A stretch of 64,000 nucleotides of DNA from contig CP070896.1 in the NCBI GenBank assembly GCA_017084465.1, positions 1,753,501 to 1,817,500 on the forward strand, in the 5' to 3' direction. The position numbers and the translations under genes were made by a program. Below the pieces are notes generated by a model. The model was not told the DNA's origin. It saw only the letters and a list, made by a program, of their open reading frames with translations, and made no database searches. Shown piece by piece: positions 38,676 through 47,633 of the stretch (the stretch's first letter is position 1; each line of letters starts with the position of its first letter). This DNA comes from Lacrimispora xylanisolvens. GTDB taxonomy: Bacteria; Bacillota; Clostridia; Lachnospirales; Lachnospiraceae.

Positions 38676-39351
38676 ACGTATAACCGCCTTTTTTCTCATC
38701 GCTTACGATGGTTCCGCGATCCATCATAATTACCCGCTTCTTCATACGGTCTACAATCTCCTGGCTATGGGTAACGACAATTACGGTAGTTCCCAGCTTG
38801 TTGATCTCCTCTAAAAGCTTCATGATCTCCATGGAGTTATGGCCGTCTAAGTTGCCGGTTGGCTCGTCGGCAAGAAGAATTTCAGGTTTGTTAATGAGCG
38901 CTCTTGCAATCGCCACTCGCTGCTGCTCTCCACCGGAAAGCTGCTGCGGGAAAAATTTATATTTGGAAGACAGCCCCACCATTTTTAACATGGCTGGCAC
39001 TGATTCTTTTATACTTCTTGTGGATGCCCCAATGACACGCTGCGCAAATGCAACGTTTTCATACACATTACGGTCTTTTAACAGGCGGAAATCCTGAAAA
39101 ACCATGCCAAGCTTCCTACGGTACCTGGGGATGAACCGCCTTGGCATCTTGCCTAAATTCATATCATTTACTATAATCTTACCAGAGGTGGGTTCCACTT
39201 CTTTTAACAGCATTTTCAGCAGAGTGGATTTTCCGGAGCCGCTTCTGCCGATGATGAAAACAAATTCACCGTCTGCTACTGTCATATTGATGTTACGCAG
39301 TGCCTTGTTTCCCGCCTCGTATGTTTTACTTACGTTCCATAATTCAATCAT
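38665..39351 (-). CDS. ftsE: Cell division ATP-binding protein FtsE
   Basis: The 228-residue ATPase of the FtsEX complex. Walker A is IIGRSGSGKSTLLK, the ABC signature QLSGGEQQRVAIAR, Walker B ILLADEPTG, and the H-loop VTHSQE. The start MIELWNVSKTYEAGNKAL follows GAGGAC. It overlaps ftsX by 11 bases, as is common. The region in front of ftsE carries the 120-bp tandem repeats, so its promoter must lie within or close to those repeats, or it is read through from the upstream regulator gene. Confidence 0.95.
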   Translation of the reverse strand: MIELWNVSKTYEAGNKALRNINMTVADGEFVFIIGRSGSGKSTLLKMLLKEVEPTSGKIIVNDMNLGKMPRRFIPRYRRKLGMVFQDFRLLKDRNVYENVAFAQRVIGASTRSIKESVPAMLKMVGLSSKYKFFPQQLSGGEQQRVAIARALINKPEILLADEPTGNLDGHNSMEIMKLLEEINKLGTTVIVVTHSQEIVDRMKKRVIMMDRGTIVSDEKKGGYTYEN

Positions 39352-39441
39352 TTTAGTCCTCTGAGTAATTTTGCATAGCGTGATTTTCTTTGATATATAC
39401 GTGAAACAGTAGATTTGTTAAAACGCGAGTGTGAAGAACGC

Positions 39442-39798
39442 GACTCCGCAGTGGAACCTCGATTACGCTTCGCTTCATCTCGGTTTACGGGCTTCGCCCT
39501 ATGAAAAGAGTCAGCAATACTGATGCTTTTGTGCAAGCACAACGCTTTGTTCTCTTCCCATGACTCCGCAGTGGAACCTCGATTACGCTTCGCTCCATCT
39601 CGGTTTACGGGCTTCGCCCTATGAAAAGAGTCAGCAATACAGATGCTTTTGTGCAAGCACAACGCTTTGTTCTCTTCCCATGACTCCGCAGTGGAACCTC
39701 GATTACGCTTCGCTCCATCTCGGTTTACGGGCTTCGCCCTATGAAAAGAGTCAGTAATACAGATGCTTTTGTGCAAGCACAACGCATCTGTATAACTG
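39442..39798. repeat. Three tandem 120-bp repeats
   Basis: Units begin with GACTCCGCAGTGGAACCTCG at 39442, 39562 and 39682 and are nearly identical; the third is cut at its right end. Each holds the short palindromes GGGCTTCGCCC and TTGTGCAAGCACAA. Because 120 is a multiple of three, an open frame (39348-39818, minus strand) runs through all copies and predicts a 40-residue Lys/Arg-rich repeat. It has no ribosome site or protein-like composition, so I treat it as non-coding. The array fills the gap between the CdaR/PucR gene and ftsE and looks like an intergenic repeat family of this genome. Confidence 0.9.
39757..39793 (-). terminator. Long hairpin at the edge of the repeat array
   Basis: ATACAGATGC-tt-TTGTGC-aa-GCACAA-c-GCATCTGTAT folds into a nearly unbroken stem, 33 bases after the CdaR/PucR stop. 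It may end that transcript. Only the last repeat copy has the complete outer arms. Confidence 0.55.
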
Positions 39799-39826
39799 CC
39801 TCTTTTCACACTGCTCATGGCTGGCG

Positions 39827-40915
39827 TTAATAGTCTTGGTTCTCCATATACTTCATATACTTCACAACCATCAGTGCAATCTTAAACGTAATTGCATCCT
39901 CAAACACCCGAAGATCCAGTCCCGTGCTCTTCTGCAGCTTATCCAGACGATATACTAACGTATTTCTGTGAATATAAAGCTGTCTGGAAGTCTCGGAAAC
40001 GTTCAGGCTGTTCTCGAAAAATTTGTTGATGGTGGTCAGGGTCTCTTCGTCAAAATCATCTGGTGATTTGCCGTCAAAGATCTCTTTGATAAACATACGG
40101 CATAAAGGCAGCGGAAGCTGATAAATCAGACGTCCGATTCCAAGCTTGCTGTAAGCTACCACATTCTTATTACTATAGAAGATCTTACCTACATCCATTG
40201 CCATCTTGGCTTCTTTATAAGATCTGGATACTTCTTTGATCTCACTTACAATGGTACCAAATGCTACGTGAACCTGAGTCATCGCCTCTGTATTGAGCAT
40301 GTCCAGAACCGTATTGGCGGTTTTCTCCAGATCCTCATAGTTCTCGCCGTCTTTTACCTCTTTAACAAGAATAATATTCTTCTCGTCAACGGCAGTTACA
40401 AAATCTTTTGTCTTTGCCGCAAATAAATTGCGTACGGTCTCCAGCGCATTCACATCTTTTTCGTGCTGTGTTTCGATAATAAATACAACTCGTCTGATAT
40501 TGGTTTCAATGTGAAGTTTTTTTGCACGGTTATAGATATCCACCAGAAGCAGGTTATCTAATAAAAGATTCTTAATAAAATTATCCTTATCAAATCTCTC
40601 TTTATAAGCAACTAAAAGACTCTGAATCTGGAAAGATGCTAATTTGCCTACCATATATACATCATCACTTCCGCCTTTTGCAAGGAGGATGTATTCTAAC
40701 TGATGCTCGTCGAAGACTTTAAAAAACTGATATCCCTGGATTACCTGACTGTCGGCTGGAGAATCCACGAACGCCAGGATCGAACTTTCGTAATCTTCCG
40801 CATCAGGAAATGTGGTAGCCAAAACCTTTCCTTCTGTATCGCAAATACACAGATCTATTCTTGTTATTCCTTTTAATCCTTCAATGGTTGTTTGAAGTAT
40901 TTGATTCGAAATCAT
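39827..40915 (-). CDS. CdaR/PucR-family transcriptional regulator
   Basis: A 362-residue regulator with an N-terminal sugar-diacid-recognition-like domain (about residues 1-130; DLCICDTEGKVLATTFPDAE). A GGDEF-like middle and a C-terminal PucR-type helix-turn-helix follow (SLNVSETSRQLYIHRNTLVY, about residues 305-325, then RLDKLQKSTGLDLRVFEDA). CdaR relatives respond to sugar acids such as glycerate or glucarate. AAGGAG precedes the start. Upstream on the same strand is an MsmK/UgpC ATPase gene, separated by a strong terminator, so they are probably separate units. Target genes are not evident. Confidence 0.87.
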   Translation of the reverse strand: MISNQILQTTIEGLKGITRIDLCICDTEGKVLATTFPDAEDYESSILAFVDSPADSQVIQGYQFFKVFDEHQLEYILLAKGGSDDVYMVGKLASFQIQSLLVAYKERFDKDNFIKNLLLDNLLLVDIYNRAKKLHIETNIRRVVFIIETQHEKDVNALETVRNLFAAKTKDFVTAVDEKNIILVKEVKDGENYEDLEKTANTVLDMLNTEAMTQVHVAFGTIVSEIKEVSRSYKEAKMAMDVGKIFYSNKNVVAYSKLGIGRLIYQLPLPLCRMFIKEIFDGKSPDDFDEETLTTINKFFENSLNVSETSRQLYIHRNTLVYRLDKLQKSTGLDLRVFEDAITFKIALMVVKYMKYMENQDY

Positions 40916-40970
40916 GGCATAATCTCCTTTTTCGTAAATTTACCTTATTCTATATTAATGCAAAAAGAAA

Positions 40971-41001
40971 AAAAAAGCAAGCGAGTATCATACTCGCTTG
41001 C
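40971..41001 (-). terminator. Terminator of the MsmK/UgpC ATPase gene
   Basis: GCAAGCGAGTAT and ATACTCGCTTGC form a perfect 12-bp stem with a one-base loop centre, followed on the minus strand by a long T run, 16 bases after the stop. Confidence 0.92.
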
Positions 41002-41016
41002 ATAAAATTTCACTAA

Positions 41017-42126
41017 TTAGTTTAATACAACTAATTCTGTATCCTTGTCAAATACATGAACTTTTGTTAAATCAAGAGCAAGCTTGATTGTATCGCCAGG
41101 TCTTGCAGTTGTACGAGGATTTACTCTTGCAGTGAAGTTTACTTCTTCTACATCGAAGTATAAGTATACTTCTGCTCCAAGTAATTCGTAAACTCTGATG
41201 GTTGCATCGATTACGCTTGCAGGAGAAGACTCAAGGAATGCTTCCTCATCATGAAGATCTTCTGGACGAATACCTAAAACTACAGTCTTTCCAATATATC
41301 CGCCATCTTCCAGTTTTTTTGCTTTCTCAGCTGGAAGAGCGATTGTGTTTCCACCAAATGTTAAAGTAACATCGCTGCCTTTTTTAGCAACAGTAGCTTC
41401 GATTAAGTTCATCTGAGGAGCTCCGATGAATCCTGCTACGAATTTGTTGCCTGGCTTATCATATAAGTTCTGAGGAGAATCAACCTGCTGAATGACACCA
41501 TCTTTCATAACTACGATTCTGGTACCAAGGGTCATAGCCTCTGTCTGATCATGTGTTACATAAACCATAGTAGCTTCAAGTCTCTGATGTAATTTAGAGA
41601 TCTCAATACGCATCTGGCCTCTCAGCTTAGCATCAAGGTTGGATAACGGCTCATCCATTAAGAATACTTTTGGATTACGAACAATAGCACGTCCCATAGC
41701 TACACGCTGTCTCTGTCCACCAGATAAAGCCTTTGGTTTACGATCTAATAAATGTTCCAGATCAAGGATTCTTGCAGCTTCATGAACCAGCTTATCAATC
41801 TCATCCTTTGGAGTCTTTCTCAGTTTCAGACCAAACGCCATGTTATCATATACAGTCATATGTGGATACAAAGCGTAGTTCTGGAATACCATCGCGATAT
41901 CTCTATCCTTAGGCTCTACATCGTTCATTAACTTTCCGTCGATGTAAAGTTCACCGGAGGAAATGTCTTCCAAACCAGCAATCATACGAAGAGTTGTAGA
42001 TTTACCGCATCCAGATGGTCCTACAATAACAAATTCTTTGTCTGCAATCTCCAGATTGAAATCCTTAACTGCCTCAAATCCATTGGGATATCTTTTAACG
42101 ATGTTTTTCAGTGATAAACTAGCCAT
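41017..42126 (-). CDS. ugpC: Sugar ABC transporter ATP-binding protein, MsmK/UgpC type
   Basis: A 369-residue ATPase of CUT1 carbohydrate importers. It has Walker A VGPSGCGKSTTLRM, signature ALSGGQRQRVAMGRA, Walker B VFLMDEPLSNLDAKLR and H-loop VTHDQTEAM. A C-terminal regulatory OB-fold domain follows from about residue 240 (FIGAPQMNLIEATV; VLGIRPEDLHDEEAF). AGGAGG precedes the start. It stands alone with its own terminator and no permease beside it. In Firmicutes one such ATPase commonly serves several CUT1 systems, so it may energise the ATPase-less transporter at 46784-49998. Confidence 0.93.
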   Translation of the reverse strand: MASLSLKNIVKRYPNGFEAVKDFNLEIADKEFVIVGPSGCGKSTTLRMIAGLEDISSGELYIDGKLMNDVEPKDRDIAMVFQNYALYPHMTVYDNMAFGLKLRKTPKDEIDKLVHEAARILDLEHLLDRKPKALSGGQRQRVAMGRAIVRNPKVFLMDEPLSNLDAKLRGQMRIEISKLHQRLEATMVYVTHDQTEAMTLGTRIVVMKDGVIQQVDSPQNLYDKPGNKFVAGFIGAPQMNLIEATVAKKGSDVTLTFGGNTIALPAEKAKKLEDGGYIGKTVVLGIRPEDLHDEEAFLESSPASVIDATIRVYELLGAEVYLYFDVEEVNFTARVNPRTTARPGDTIKLALDLTKVHVFDKDTELVVLN

Positions 42127-42447
42127 TTACTAATCCTCCTAAAAATAAAATATATATTCTCTGTTCTGAACTACAAGCCCCCACAGCTGCAGCTCCCTGT
42201 TTCTGAAACAATCATACATGAATTGTTTTTTTTTTACCATATTCTTATTTACCAAAATCCATTTGGGGCTTTTGGCTAATTTGTATAACCATTGAAAAAA
42301 CTGACTGAAACGTCAAAATATCAAGATACAGGCTCGTACATTTCTGTCTATATTCGATACCCTGTGACTATTTTGCCTCTTATTTGGTTATATATTACAA
42401 GGCGATGTCGTTATTTTCGACACCGCCTTGTAATATTTTAAATATAT
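42127..42447. other. Intergenic region upstream of the MsmK/UgpC gene
   Basis: AT-rich DNA holding the 5' region of the ATPase gene and a 14-bp hairpin at 42397-42431 (ACAAGGCGATGTCG / CGACACCGCCTTGT, one G-U type mismatch). The hairpin lies 17 bases after the methyltransferase stop and probably ends that transcript, although no T run follows. I could not choose a convincing promoter, and no gene is seen. Confidence 0.6.
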
Positions 42448-43033
42448 TTATTTCTTTTTCGCAAGAACGTTCAGCCATCTTACGTCAGAATGACCGGAAC
42501 GAATATCTTCGGTTTCCCACAGCTTTAAAATTTCAAATCTGCCGTTTTCTCTTAAGAGCTGGGAAATAGAGTCTGCGGTAAAGTCACTGAAATACCGTTC
42601 GCCACGGAACCCCTCAAAATCTCCCAGTTTAAAAGACATATATAGAATACCCTTCTCATTTAAGGCCCTTGCTATCTTTGTAAGAATGCCTGACAGTTCC
42701 TTTTTCGGGAGTATGAAGCAGCGATGCACACGCCCAGATACCGTCGAATACGTCGTCAAAATCTATCTGCTCAAATGTCATCTGTAGTACATCAAGGCCT
42801 GTGTGAATTTCCGCCAGCTTACACATCTCAGAAGATGCATCAAGCGGTGTCACATCATATCCCAGTTCATATAGAGTAAGGCTGTCTCTTCCTGAGCCGC
42901 AGCCCAGATCCAGAATCGTATCGCCCTCCTCCAGATAATTTAAAAATTCTCTCATGATTTCTGACATATCCTGATTTACTGTTTCTTCAAATTCCTTTGC
43001 CGCATACTTATTATAATAGTCTATCGAGTCCAA
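42448..43033 (-). CDS. Class I SAM-dependent methyltransferase (one-base insertion)
   Basis: A cytoplasmic methyltransferase of about 194 residues. The SAM-binding motif I is DTILDLGCGSGRDSLTL (about residues 39-55), motif II-like VTPLDASSEMCKLAE follows, and FDGIWACASLLH is the post-II block. The frame breaks at the G3 run 42707-42709. Removing one base joins ASLLHTPKKELSGILTKIAR to the C-terminal half, which ends LNVLAKKK. The substrate is unknown; the nearest general type is Tellurite-resistance/UbiE-like small-molecule methyltransferases. It is transcribed in the same direction as cvfB, 28 bases further downstream. Confidence 0.85.
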
Positions 43034-43061
43034 AATAATCCTCCTGTTATCCGCTTACCCG

Positions 43062-43903
43062 CTAATTAATTACTTCAATTTTGTTTTCTGTTATCTTTAC
43101 TTTACCTTCTTTAAGAAGATGTCCCACTGCACGTTTAAAAGCATTCTTGCTCATGGAAAATTCCCGCTTGATAATCTCAGGATCAGCTTTGTCAGTAAAT
43201 GGCAGACTTCCCGAAAACTGATCTTCAATAATCTCAAGAACCTTTAGTGAATCCGCATCCATCTGAATATATGCTTTCTGCCTTGGACTTAAATCCAGTT
43301 TTCCATCTTCTCTTACCTTAGTGACCCTTGCTGTAATCTCATCACCTTCCCTGTACTTCTCAAAAAAGCTCCTTTTTGGGAATCAATCCATAATATTTTT
43401 TATCTACTGCAACAAATGCACCCAGCGTATCGCTGAATTCATAGATAATCCCAGTAACCTGATCATCCTTTTTATAAGGAGACTGATTGCTCATATGGGC
43501 ATATACCCGCATGGTTGCAGCCAGCCGCTTACTTTTATCAATGTACAAAGTAACAAGAACATTCTCACCGGTTCGTACTTTATATGTCTGCTCTTTATAT
43601 GGCAGGAGCAGATCCTTCTCCAGTCCCATGTCCAGAAATGCGCCGATCTTGCCTACTTCCTTCACTTTCAGAACTTCGGTCTCACCAACTAAAAGCTTGG
43701 GAATTGCAGTCGTCGCAATCAACCGGTCTTCTGAATCCTTGTAGATAAAGACCGTAATCTCATCTCCCTGCCCCGTTCCTTCAGGAACCTGTTTCTTTGG
43801 GAAGCAGTACAGATACTTCACTGCCGGCATCTTCTCCTAAATACACGCCGAACTCCTTTACCCTCTGGACTGTGAGGGTCTGCATCTTACCTAATTCAAT
43901 CAT
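43062..43903 (-). CDS. cvfB: S1 RNA-binding protein CvfB (two one-base insertions)
   Basis: CvfB/YitL proteins contain S1 domains and a C-terminal winged helix and bind RNA; in staphylococci the homologue affects virulence gene expression. The ATG at 43903 (MIELGKMQTLTVQRVKEFG) has AGAGAGGA. Two errors split the gene: an extra G at 43799-43801 (true reading VSVLLPKKQVPEGTGQGDEI) and an extra A in the run 43362-43367 (true reading GLIPKKELFEKYREGDE). Repaired length is about 279 residues, normal. S1-like stretches are VGKIGAFLDMGLEKDLLLP and SDTLGAFVAVDKKYYGLIP. The winged helix is near FSMSKNAFKRAVGHLLKEG. It starts one base after the thioesterase stop. Confidence 0.92.
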
Positions 43904-43904
43904 C

Positions 43905-44630
43905 TTATATCCTCTCTGTTGTTCCACGCAGCCAAATGACTGCGTAAGCTGCCCCCTGTTCATCACACAGAGAAACAACATATCCTTCCTCTGTCTTACT
44001 GACTCTGGGATAGACTGCATCTCCGAAGACTGCTGCCTTTTTATATTCCACTCTCAGTTCCGACACTTCCATTCCGTCTGGAAGCACTTCCCTGGCAATC
44101 TCCACATACTTGGAATTATTCACATGGTGGTTGGTATCAATGTGATGCTTGCCCACGGTAACAGGAGCTGAAGCTTCATACTGATCAGGAACCTCAATTT
44201 TGCGGGGGGCATACTCCATATCAAGAGGTTTCTCCCATGTGGTTCCGTAACCGCGAATATCATCTGCCTCAATCTTTGCAGGCCGTCCCTTATCCGTATC
44301 AAACAAAAACCATACGGAATTAGCTCTTACCAGATAATTGCCCTCCCGATCGCATACTGTAAAATTACGGTATCCGTAAAATCCTTTAAAATCATAGGGC
44401 CAGGTGCTGATTATGATCTCTTCACCCAGAGTCGGATAACGATCCACAATAATCTGCCAGGATGATAACCACCATGCTTTGTGCCGATCGATAAAATATG
44501 CCACTCCCAGCCCATTATCCTCAGATTGAAATGTGGAACAATCCTGCAGGTAATTCATAATACCGGTTAATGGCAGTTTTCCATATTCATCTGTCTCACT
44601 ATATCGTACTCTGCTGCCGAATGTATACAT
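43905..44630 (-). CDS. Acyl-ACP thioesterase
   Basis: A 241-residue double-hotdog thioesterase that releases fatty acids from acyl carrier protein. The N-terminal hotdog contains RYSETDEYGKLPLTGIMNYL and WWLSSWQIIVDRYPTLGEEI. The second hotdog contains DTNHHVNNSKYVEIAREVLP, the family block with the catalytic Asn/His (HIDTNHHVNN). The product matches bacterial FatA-like enzymes in length. It is cotranscribed with cvfB (one-base gap). A free-fatty-acid or lipid-remodelling role is likely in clostridia, though the substrate chain length is not readable. Confidence 0.92.
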   Translation of the reverse strand: MYTFGSRVRYSETDEYGKLPLTGIMNYLQDCSTFQSEDNGLGVAYFIDRHKAWWLSSWQIIVDRYPTLGEEIIISTWPYDFKGFYGYRNFTVCDREGNYLVRANSVWFLFDTDKGRPAKIEADDIRGYGTTWEKPLDMEYAPRKIEVPDQYEASAPVTVGKHHIDTNHHVNNSKYVEIAREVLPDGMEVSELRVEYKKAAVFGDAVYPRVSKTEEGYVVSLCDEQGAAYAVIWLRGTTERI

Positions 44631-44789
44631 TTAAATTTTCTCCTCAAAATTATATAACATTATAAAGCATTTTTTAACGATTGTCCAGATAAAAGAGTAA
44701 CAGGCTGCACCTCATTTCCCTTAAATATACAGAAATGATTATCTTTTAACATAGATTTAACAGTTCGTCCGGATACAGATCAATCACAC

Positions 44790-44816
44790 AAAAAAACGGG
44801 ACCATATCAGGTCCCG
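44790..44816 (-). terminator. Terminator of tRNA-Gln (44826)
   Basis: CGGGACC and GGTCCCG with a 6-base loop, followed on the minus strand by seven T, ten bases after the tRNA. Nothing else is seen in 44631-44789. Confidence 0.88.
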
Positions 44817-44825
44817 CTCAGAAGC

Positions 44826-44897
44826 TGGGCTACAAGGATTCGAACCTTGAGAATGACGGAGTCAGAGTCCGTTGCCTTACCGTTTGGCGATAGCCCA
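44826..44897 (-). tRNA. tRNA-Gln (anticodon CTG), copy 1
   Basis: The minus strand folds into a cloverleaf: acceptor TGGGCTA/TAGCCCA, anticodon stem ACGGA/TCCGT around loop CTCTGAC, giving CTG. The T arm is CAAGG-TTCGAAT-CCTTG. The variable loop is CATTCT, one base longer than in the second copy. No CCA is encoded. Confidence 0.93.
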
Positions 44898-44914
44898 TTA
44901 ACACAACAAAAGGA

Positions 44915-44943
44915 ATTATACAAGATATCTTTTAAATAGTCAA
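44915..44943 (-). promoter_or_regulatory. Promoter of tRNA-Gln (44826)
   Basis: TTGACT and TATAAT on the minus strand with exact 17-base spacing, ending 17 bases before the tRNA. Confidence 0.9.
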
Positions 44944-45003
44944 GTTCTTTTTGATTTTTTAGTTAAAAATTTTACCAGCTGAATTTTATAGCGGTATACT
45001 CAT

Positions 45004-45038
45004 GGATAACAGCTCAGCCGGACTGGCTGAACTGATCC
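45004..45038 (-). terminator. Hairpin after the GH2 gene
   Basis: CAGTTCAGCC and GGCTGAGCTG pair (one G-U), extended by GGAT/ATCC across a two-base bulge, 22 bases after the GH2 stop. There is no T run, so intrinsic termination is only likely. Confidence 0.5.
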
Positions 45039-45060
45039 ATTAAGACACACTGTCCCTTAC

Positions 45061-46770
45061 TTACTCGTAGCTTTTCTTTCCAAATATCCGTTTCAGTTCT
45101 TCCAGGGGGAGTTTCGGTGTTCTGTCTTCCCTTAACAGCCCGTTTGTTTCCTGCATTACATCCGTCAGCTGGGTATAACAAAAACCGGAAAATTTTCTGC
45201 TTTTAATAAGAAAGTCGGTAACAGGCTCCAGGCGCTTTAGAAACTCCTCCTGGCTTCCAGCTTTATTGTAATAACCCCAGCCCTCTGTTTCTGAAGTAAA
45301 TGCGATACCGCCATACTCTGTCATCAGAACAGGCTGTCCCCCATATTTACCCCCATCAGCCAGAACCATACGGCGTTCTGCATGTCCATTGATAATTTCT
45401 TCCATAGATTCATATTTTCCTGTATTTTCAGGCATCAGTTCATAATCATGCAATGCCAGAATATCCGTGTTTTCCGTCTGTTCCCAGCCATCATTTCCGC
45501 TGACCAGTCTGGTTCTGTCCAGCGCTTTGGCCTGATAATACAGCATGTTAGCCAGGCTCTGCTGACTGCTGTCCGTTCTGATATTTCTCATACCCCAGCT
45601 TTCATTGACAGTAACCCACGTAATGATAGATGGATGATTATAATCCCGTTCAATAAATTCAGTGAGCTCTGCAGAGGTGTTTTTCAGAGTGTTGTCTGTA
45701 CACTTATAACAGCTTGGCATTTCTCCCCATACAAGAAATCCCAGCCTGTCCGCCCAGTAATAATATCTGGGATCTTCAATTTTCTGATGCTTTCTTGCAC
45801 CATTAAATCCCATTTGTTTTGCGAGTATGATATCTTTTTTAATGGATTCCTCATCTGGAGGCGTTAAAAGGCTCTGTTTCCAATATCCCTGATCAAGAAT
45901 CAGCCTCTGGTATAATACCTCACCGTTTAAAAGAATTCTTCCATTAGAAATGCAGACAGACCGGAGTCCGAAATAACCTGACACCTTATCATTTAAAAGC
46001 CTTGCCTCCATCCCAATCAAATTGGGCTTTTCCAGTGTCCAGATCATCTCTTCCCTGCGCACATCCAAGTCAGGTAAGGCCAAAATGCCTTTTCCATATC
46101 CATTTTCGCAGACCACATTCAAACTTCCAAGATCCATCTCAGTACCGCCCTCTGCCGGAAGACTGCGAAAGGAAATTTCTGCCGTCACCTTTTCCATGGA
46201 AGAAATAAAAATTTCACACAGAACTTCATTCCGTTCCAGATCGGGAGTTGCTTTCAATCGTTTTATATAGGTTTTCCCTGCATATTCCAGCCAGACACTC
46301 TGCCATATCCCTGTTGTGGGCGTGTACCAGCATGCAAAATTTTCACCTGTCCAGGTCTGTTTTCCTCTTGGCTTATCCTCATCGCTATAATCCATTACTT
46401 TAACGGTTATAATATTTTTTCCTTCCAAAACCAGTCCCGTAATGTCAGCCTCAAAGGGAGTATGACCGCCTCTGTGTCCTGCTGCATGGATCTGATTGAC
46501 ATAAACCTCCGCCTCATAATCCACAGCTCCAAATTTTAAAAGCAGGCTTTTACCCATTAATCTGCTTTTCTCAACATCAAATTCTTTCCGATACCAGACA
46601 ACATGGTGAACCTCTGTATCACAGATTCCGCTCATTTCCGACTGATAGCTAAATGGCACCTTGATTTTTTTATCAAATACCGGTTCATCAAATGAAAATT
46701 CCCATTCTCCATTGAGATCTGTCCATTCTTCCCTTTCAAAATCAGGTCTTGGAACATTTTTATTTATCAT
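45061..46770 (-). CDS. Glycoside hydrolase family 2 enzyme
   Basis: A 569-residue cytoplasmic GH2 enzyme (beta-galactosidase, glucuronidase or mannosidase class). The sugar-binding domain is at the N terminus (WYRKEFDV; FGAVDYEAEVYVNQIHAAGH). An immunoglobulin-like domain and a TIM barrel from about residue 280 follow (GFNGARKHQKIEDPRYYYWA). The acid/base glutamate is in TWVTVNESWG and the nucleophile in PVLMTEYGG. There is no signal peptide, so it works on imported oligosaccharides. It is the last gene of the binding-protein/permease operon, starting 13 bases after the second permease. Its size is closer to beta-glucuronidase-like enzymes than to LacZ. Linkage specificity is undetermined. 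Confidence 0.9.
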   Translation of the reverse strand: MINKNVPRPDFEREEWTDLNGEWEFSFDEPVFDKKIKVPFSYQSEMSGICDTEVHHVVWYRKEFDVEKSRLMGKSLLLKFGAVDYEAEVYVNQIHAAGHRGGHTPFEADITGLVLEGKNIITVKVMDYSDEDKPRGKQTWTGENFACWYTPTTGIWQSVWLEYAGKTYIKRLKATPDLERNEVLCEIFISSMEKVTAEISFRSLPAEGGTEMDLGSLNVVCENGYGKGILALPDLDVRREEMIWTLEKPNLIGMEARLLNDKVSGYFGLRSVCISNGRILLNGEVLYQRLILDQGYWKQSLLTPPDEESIKKDIILAKQMGFNGARKHQKIEDPRYYYWADRLGFLVWGEMPSCYKCTDNTLKNTSAELTEFIERDYNHPSIITWVTVNESWGMRNIRTDSSQQSLANMLYYQAKALDRTRLVSGNDGWEQTENTDILALHDYELMPENTGKYESMEEIINGHAERRMVLADGGKYGGQPVLMTEYGGIAFTSETEGWGYYNKAGSQEEFLKRLEPVTDFLIKSRKFSGFCYTQLTDVMQETNGLLREDRTPKLPLEELKRIFGKKSYE

Positions 46771-46783
46771 GATTCTTCTCCTT

Positions 46784-47628
46784 TTATCCCTTTAAACCCG
46801 ATGTACTGATCCCCTCCACCAGATATTTCTGTAGACAGATAAAAATAATCACTGCCGGTAAAATGGACAGGCTTGCCATAGCAAACATGGCACCGTAATC
46901 CGAAGATGATCCCGGATCGGAAAACAATTTAAGGGCAAGACTGACCGGATACCTTGCGGATTCGTTGATATAAAGCAGGGCTGACAGAAAGTCATCCCAT
47001 CTCCACATAAAGGAAAATATGCTGGCAGTAATTAACGCCGGTGTGATAAGGGGCATGATAATCCTGGAAAATATGCTGTAATAGGAGCAGCCATCGATCT
47101 TAGCGGCCTCATCAAGCTCTCTTGGTATGCCATCAATAAAATTAATCATCAGATAAACAAAAAGCCCTGAATGGCAAAACAGTAAGGAAGAATCAGCGGT
47201 TTATAGCTTCCTACCCAGCCTAATTTCTGATACCATAAATACTGGGGAATCATAAGCACCTGTGCCGGAAGCATCATGGATACCAGCATTGCTGCAAACA
47301 GAATTTTTCTACCGAAAAATCTGCATCTTGCTAGTCCGTAAGCTACCAGAGCGGAAGAAAAAACAGTTCCTAATGTTGCTGTGATTGCTATAAAAAAAGA
47401 ATTCTTAAAAAAAACTGCAAACGAGATTTTTGCGAATCCCTTCCAGCCGTTTGTATAATTGGTGAATACAAATTTCTCCGGAATCAACTGTCCTGCTGTT
47501 AAAAAGATGGTATTTGATTCCTTAAATGAACTCATAAACATCCAAAACAGAGGATAAATCATTACAAGTCCCAGGCTGCACACAATCACATGATATAAAA
47601 TCTTACCTGCCTTTTTTCTGGTCATCAT
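46784..47628 (-). CDS. Carbohydrate ABC transporter permease, MalG type (one-base deletion)
   Basis: A CUT1 inner-membrane permease of about 281 residues. It is read from the ATG at 47628 (MMTRKKAGKILYHVIV), five bases after the stop of the first permease. One base is missing in the A5 run 47159-47163. Repair joins FAIQGFFVYLMINFIDGIPR to the C-terminal half. The permease EAA motif, which contacts the ATPase, is ELDEAAKIDGCSYYSIFSRI. Six hydrophobic segments are visible. It works with the MalF-type permease and the binding protein of the same operon. Confidence 0.9.
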
Positions 47629-47633
47629 CTGCC

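Noticed and set aside
39442..39798. CRISPR array
   Set aside because: Units are directly adjacent 120-bp copies with no unique spacers, and no cas gene is present.
39348..39818. A 156-residue repeat protein gene
   Set aside because: The frame is open only because the repeat period is 120 bases; it has no ribosome site and a composition unlike protein. Kept as a repeat.
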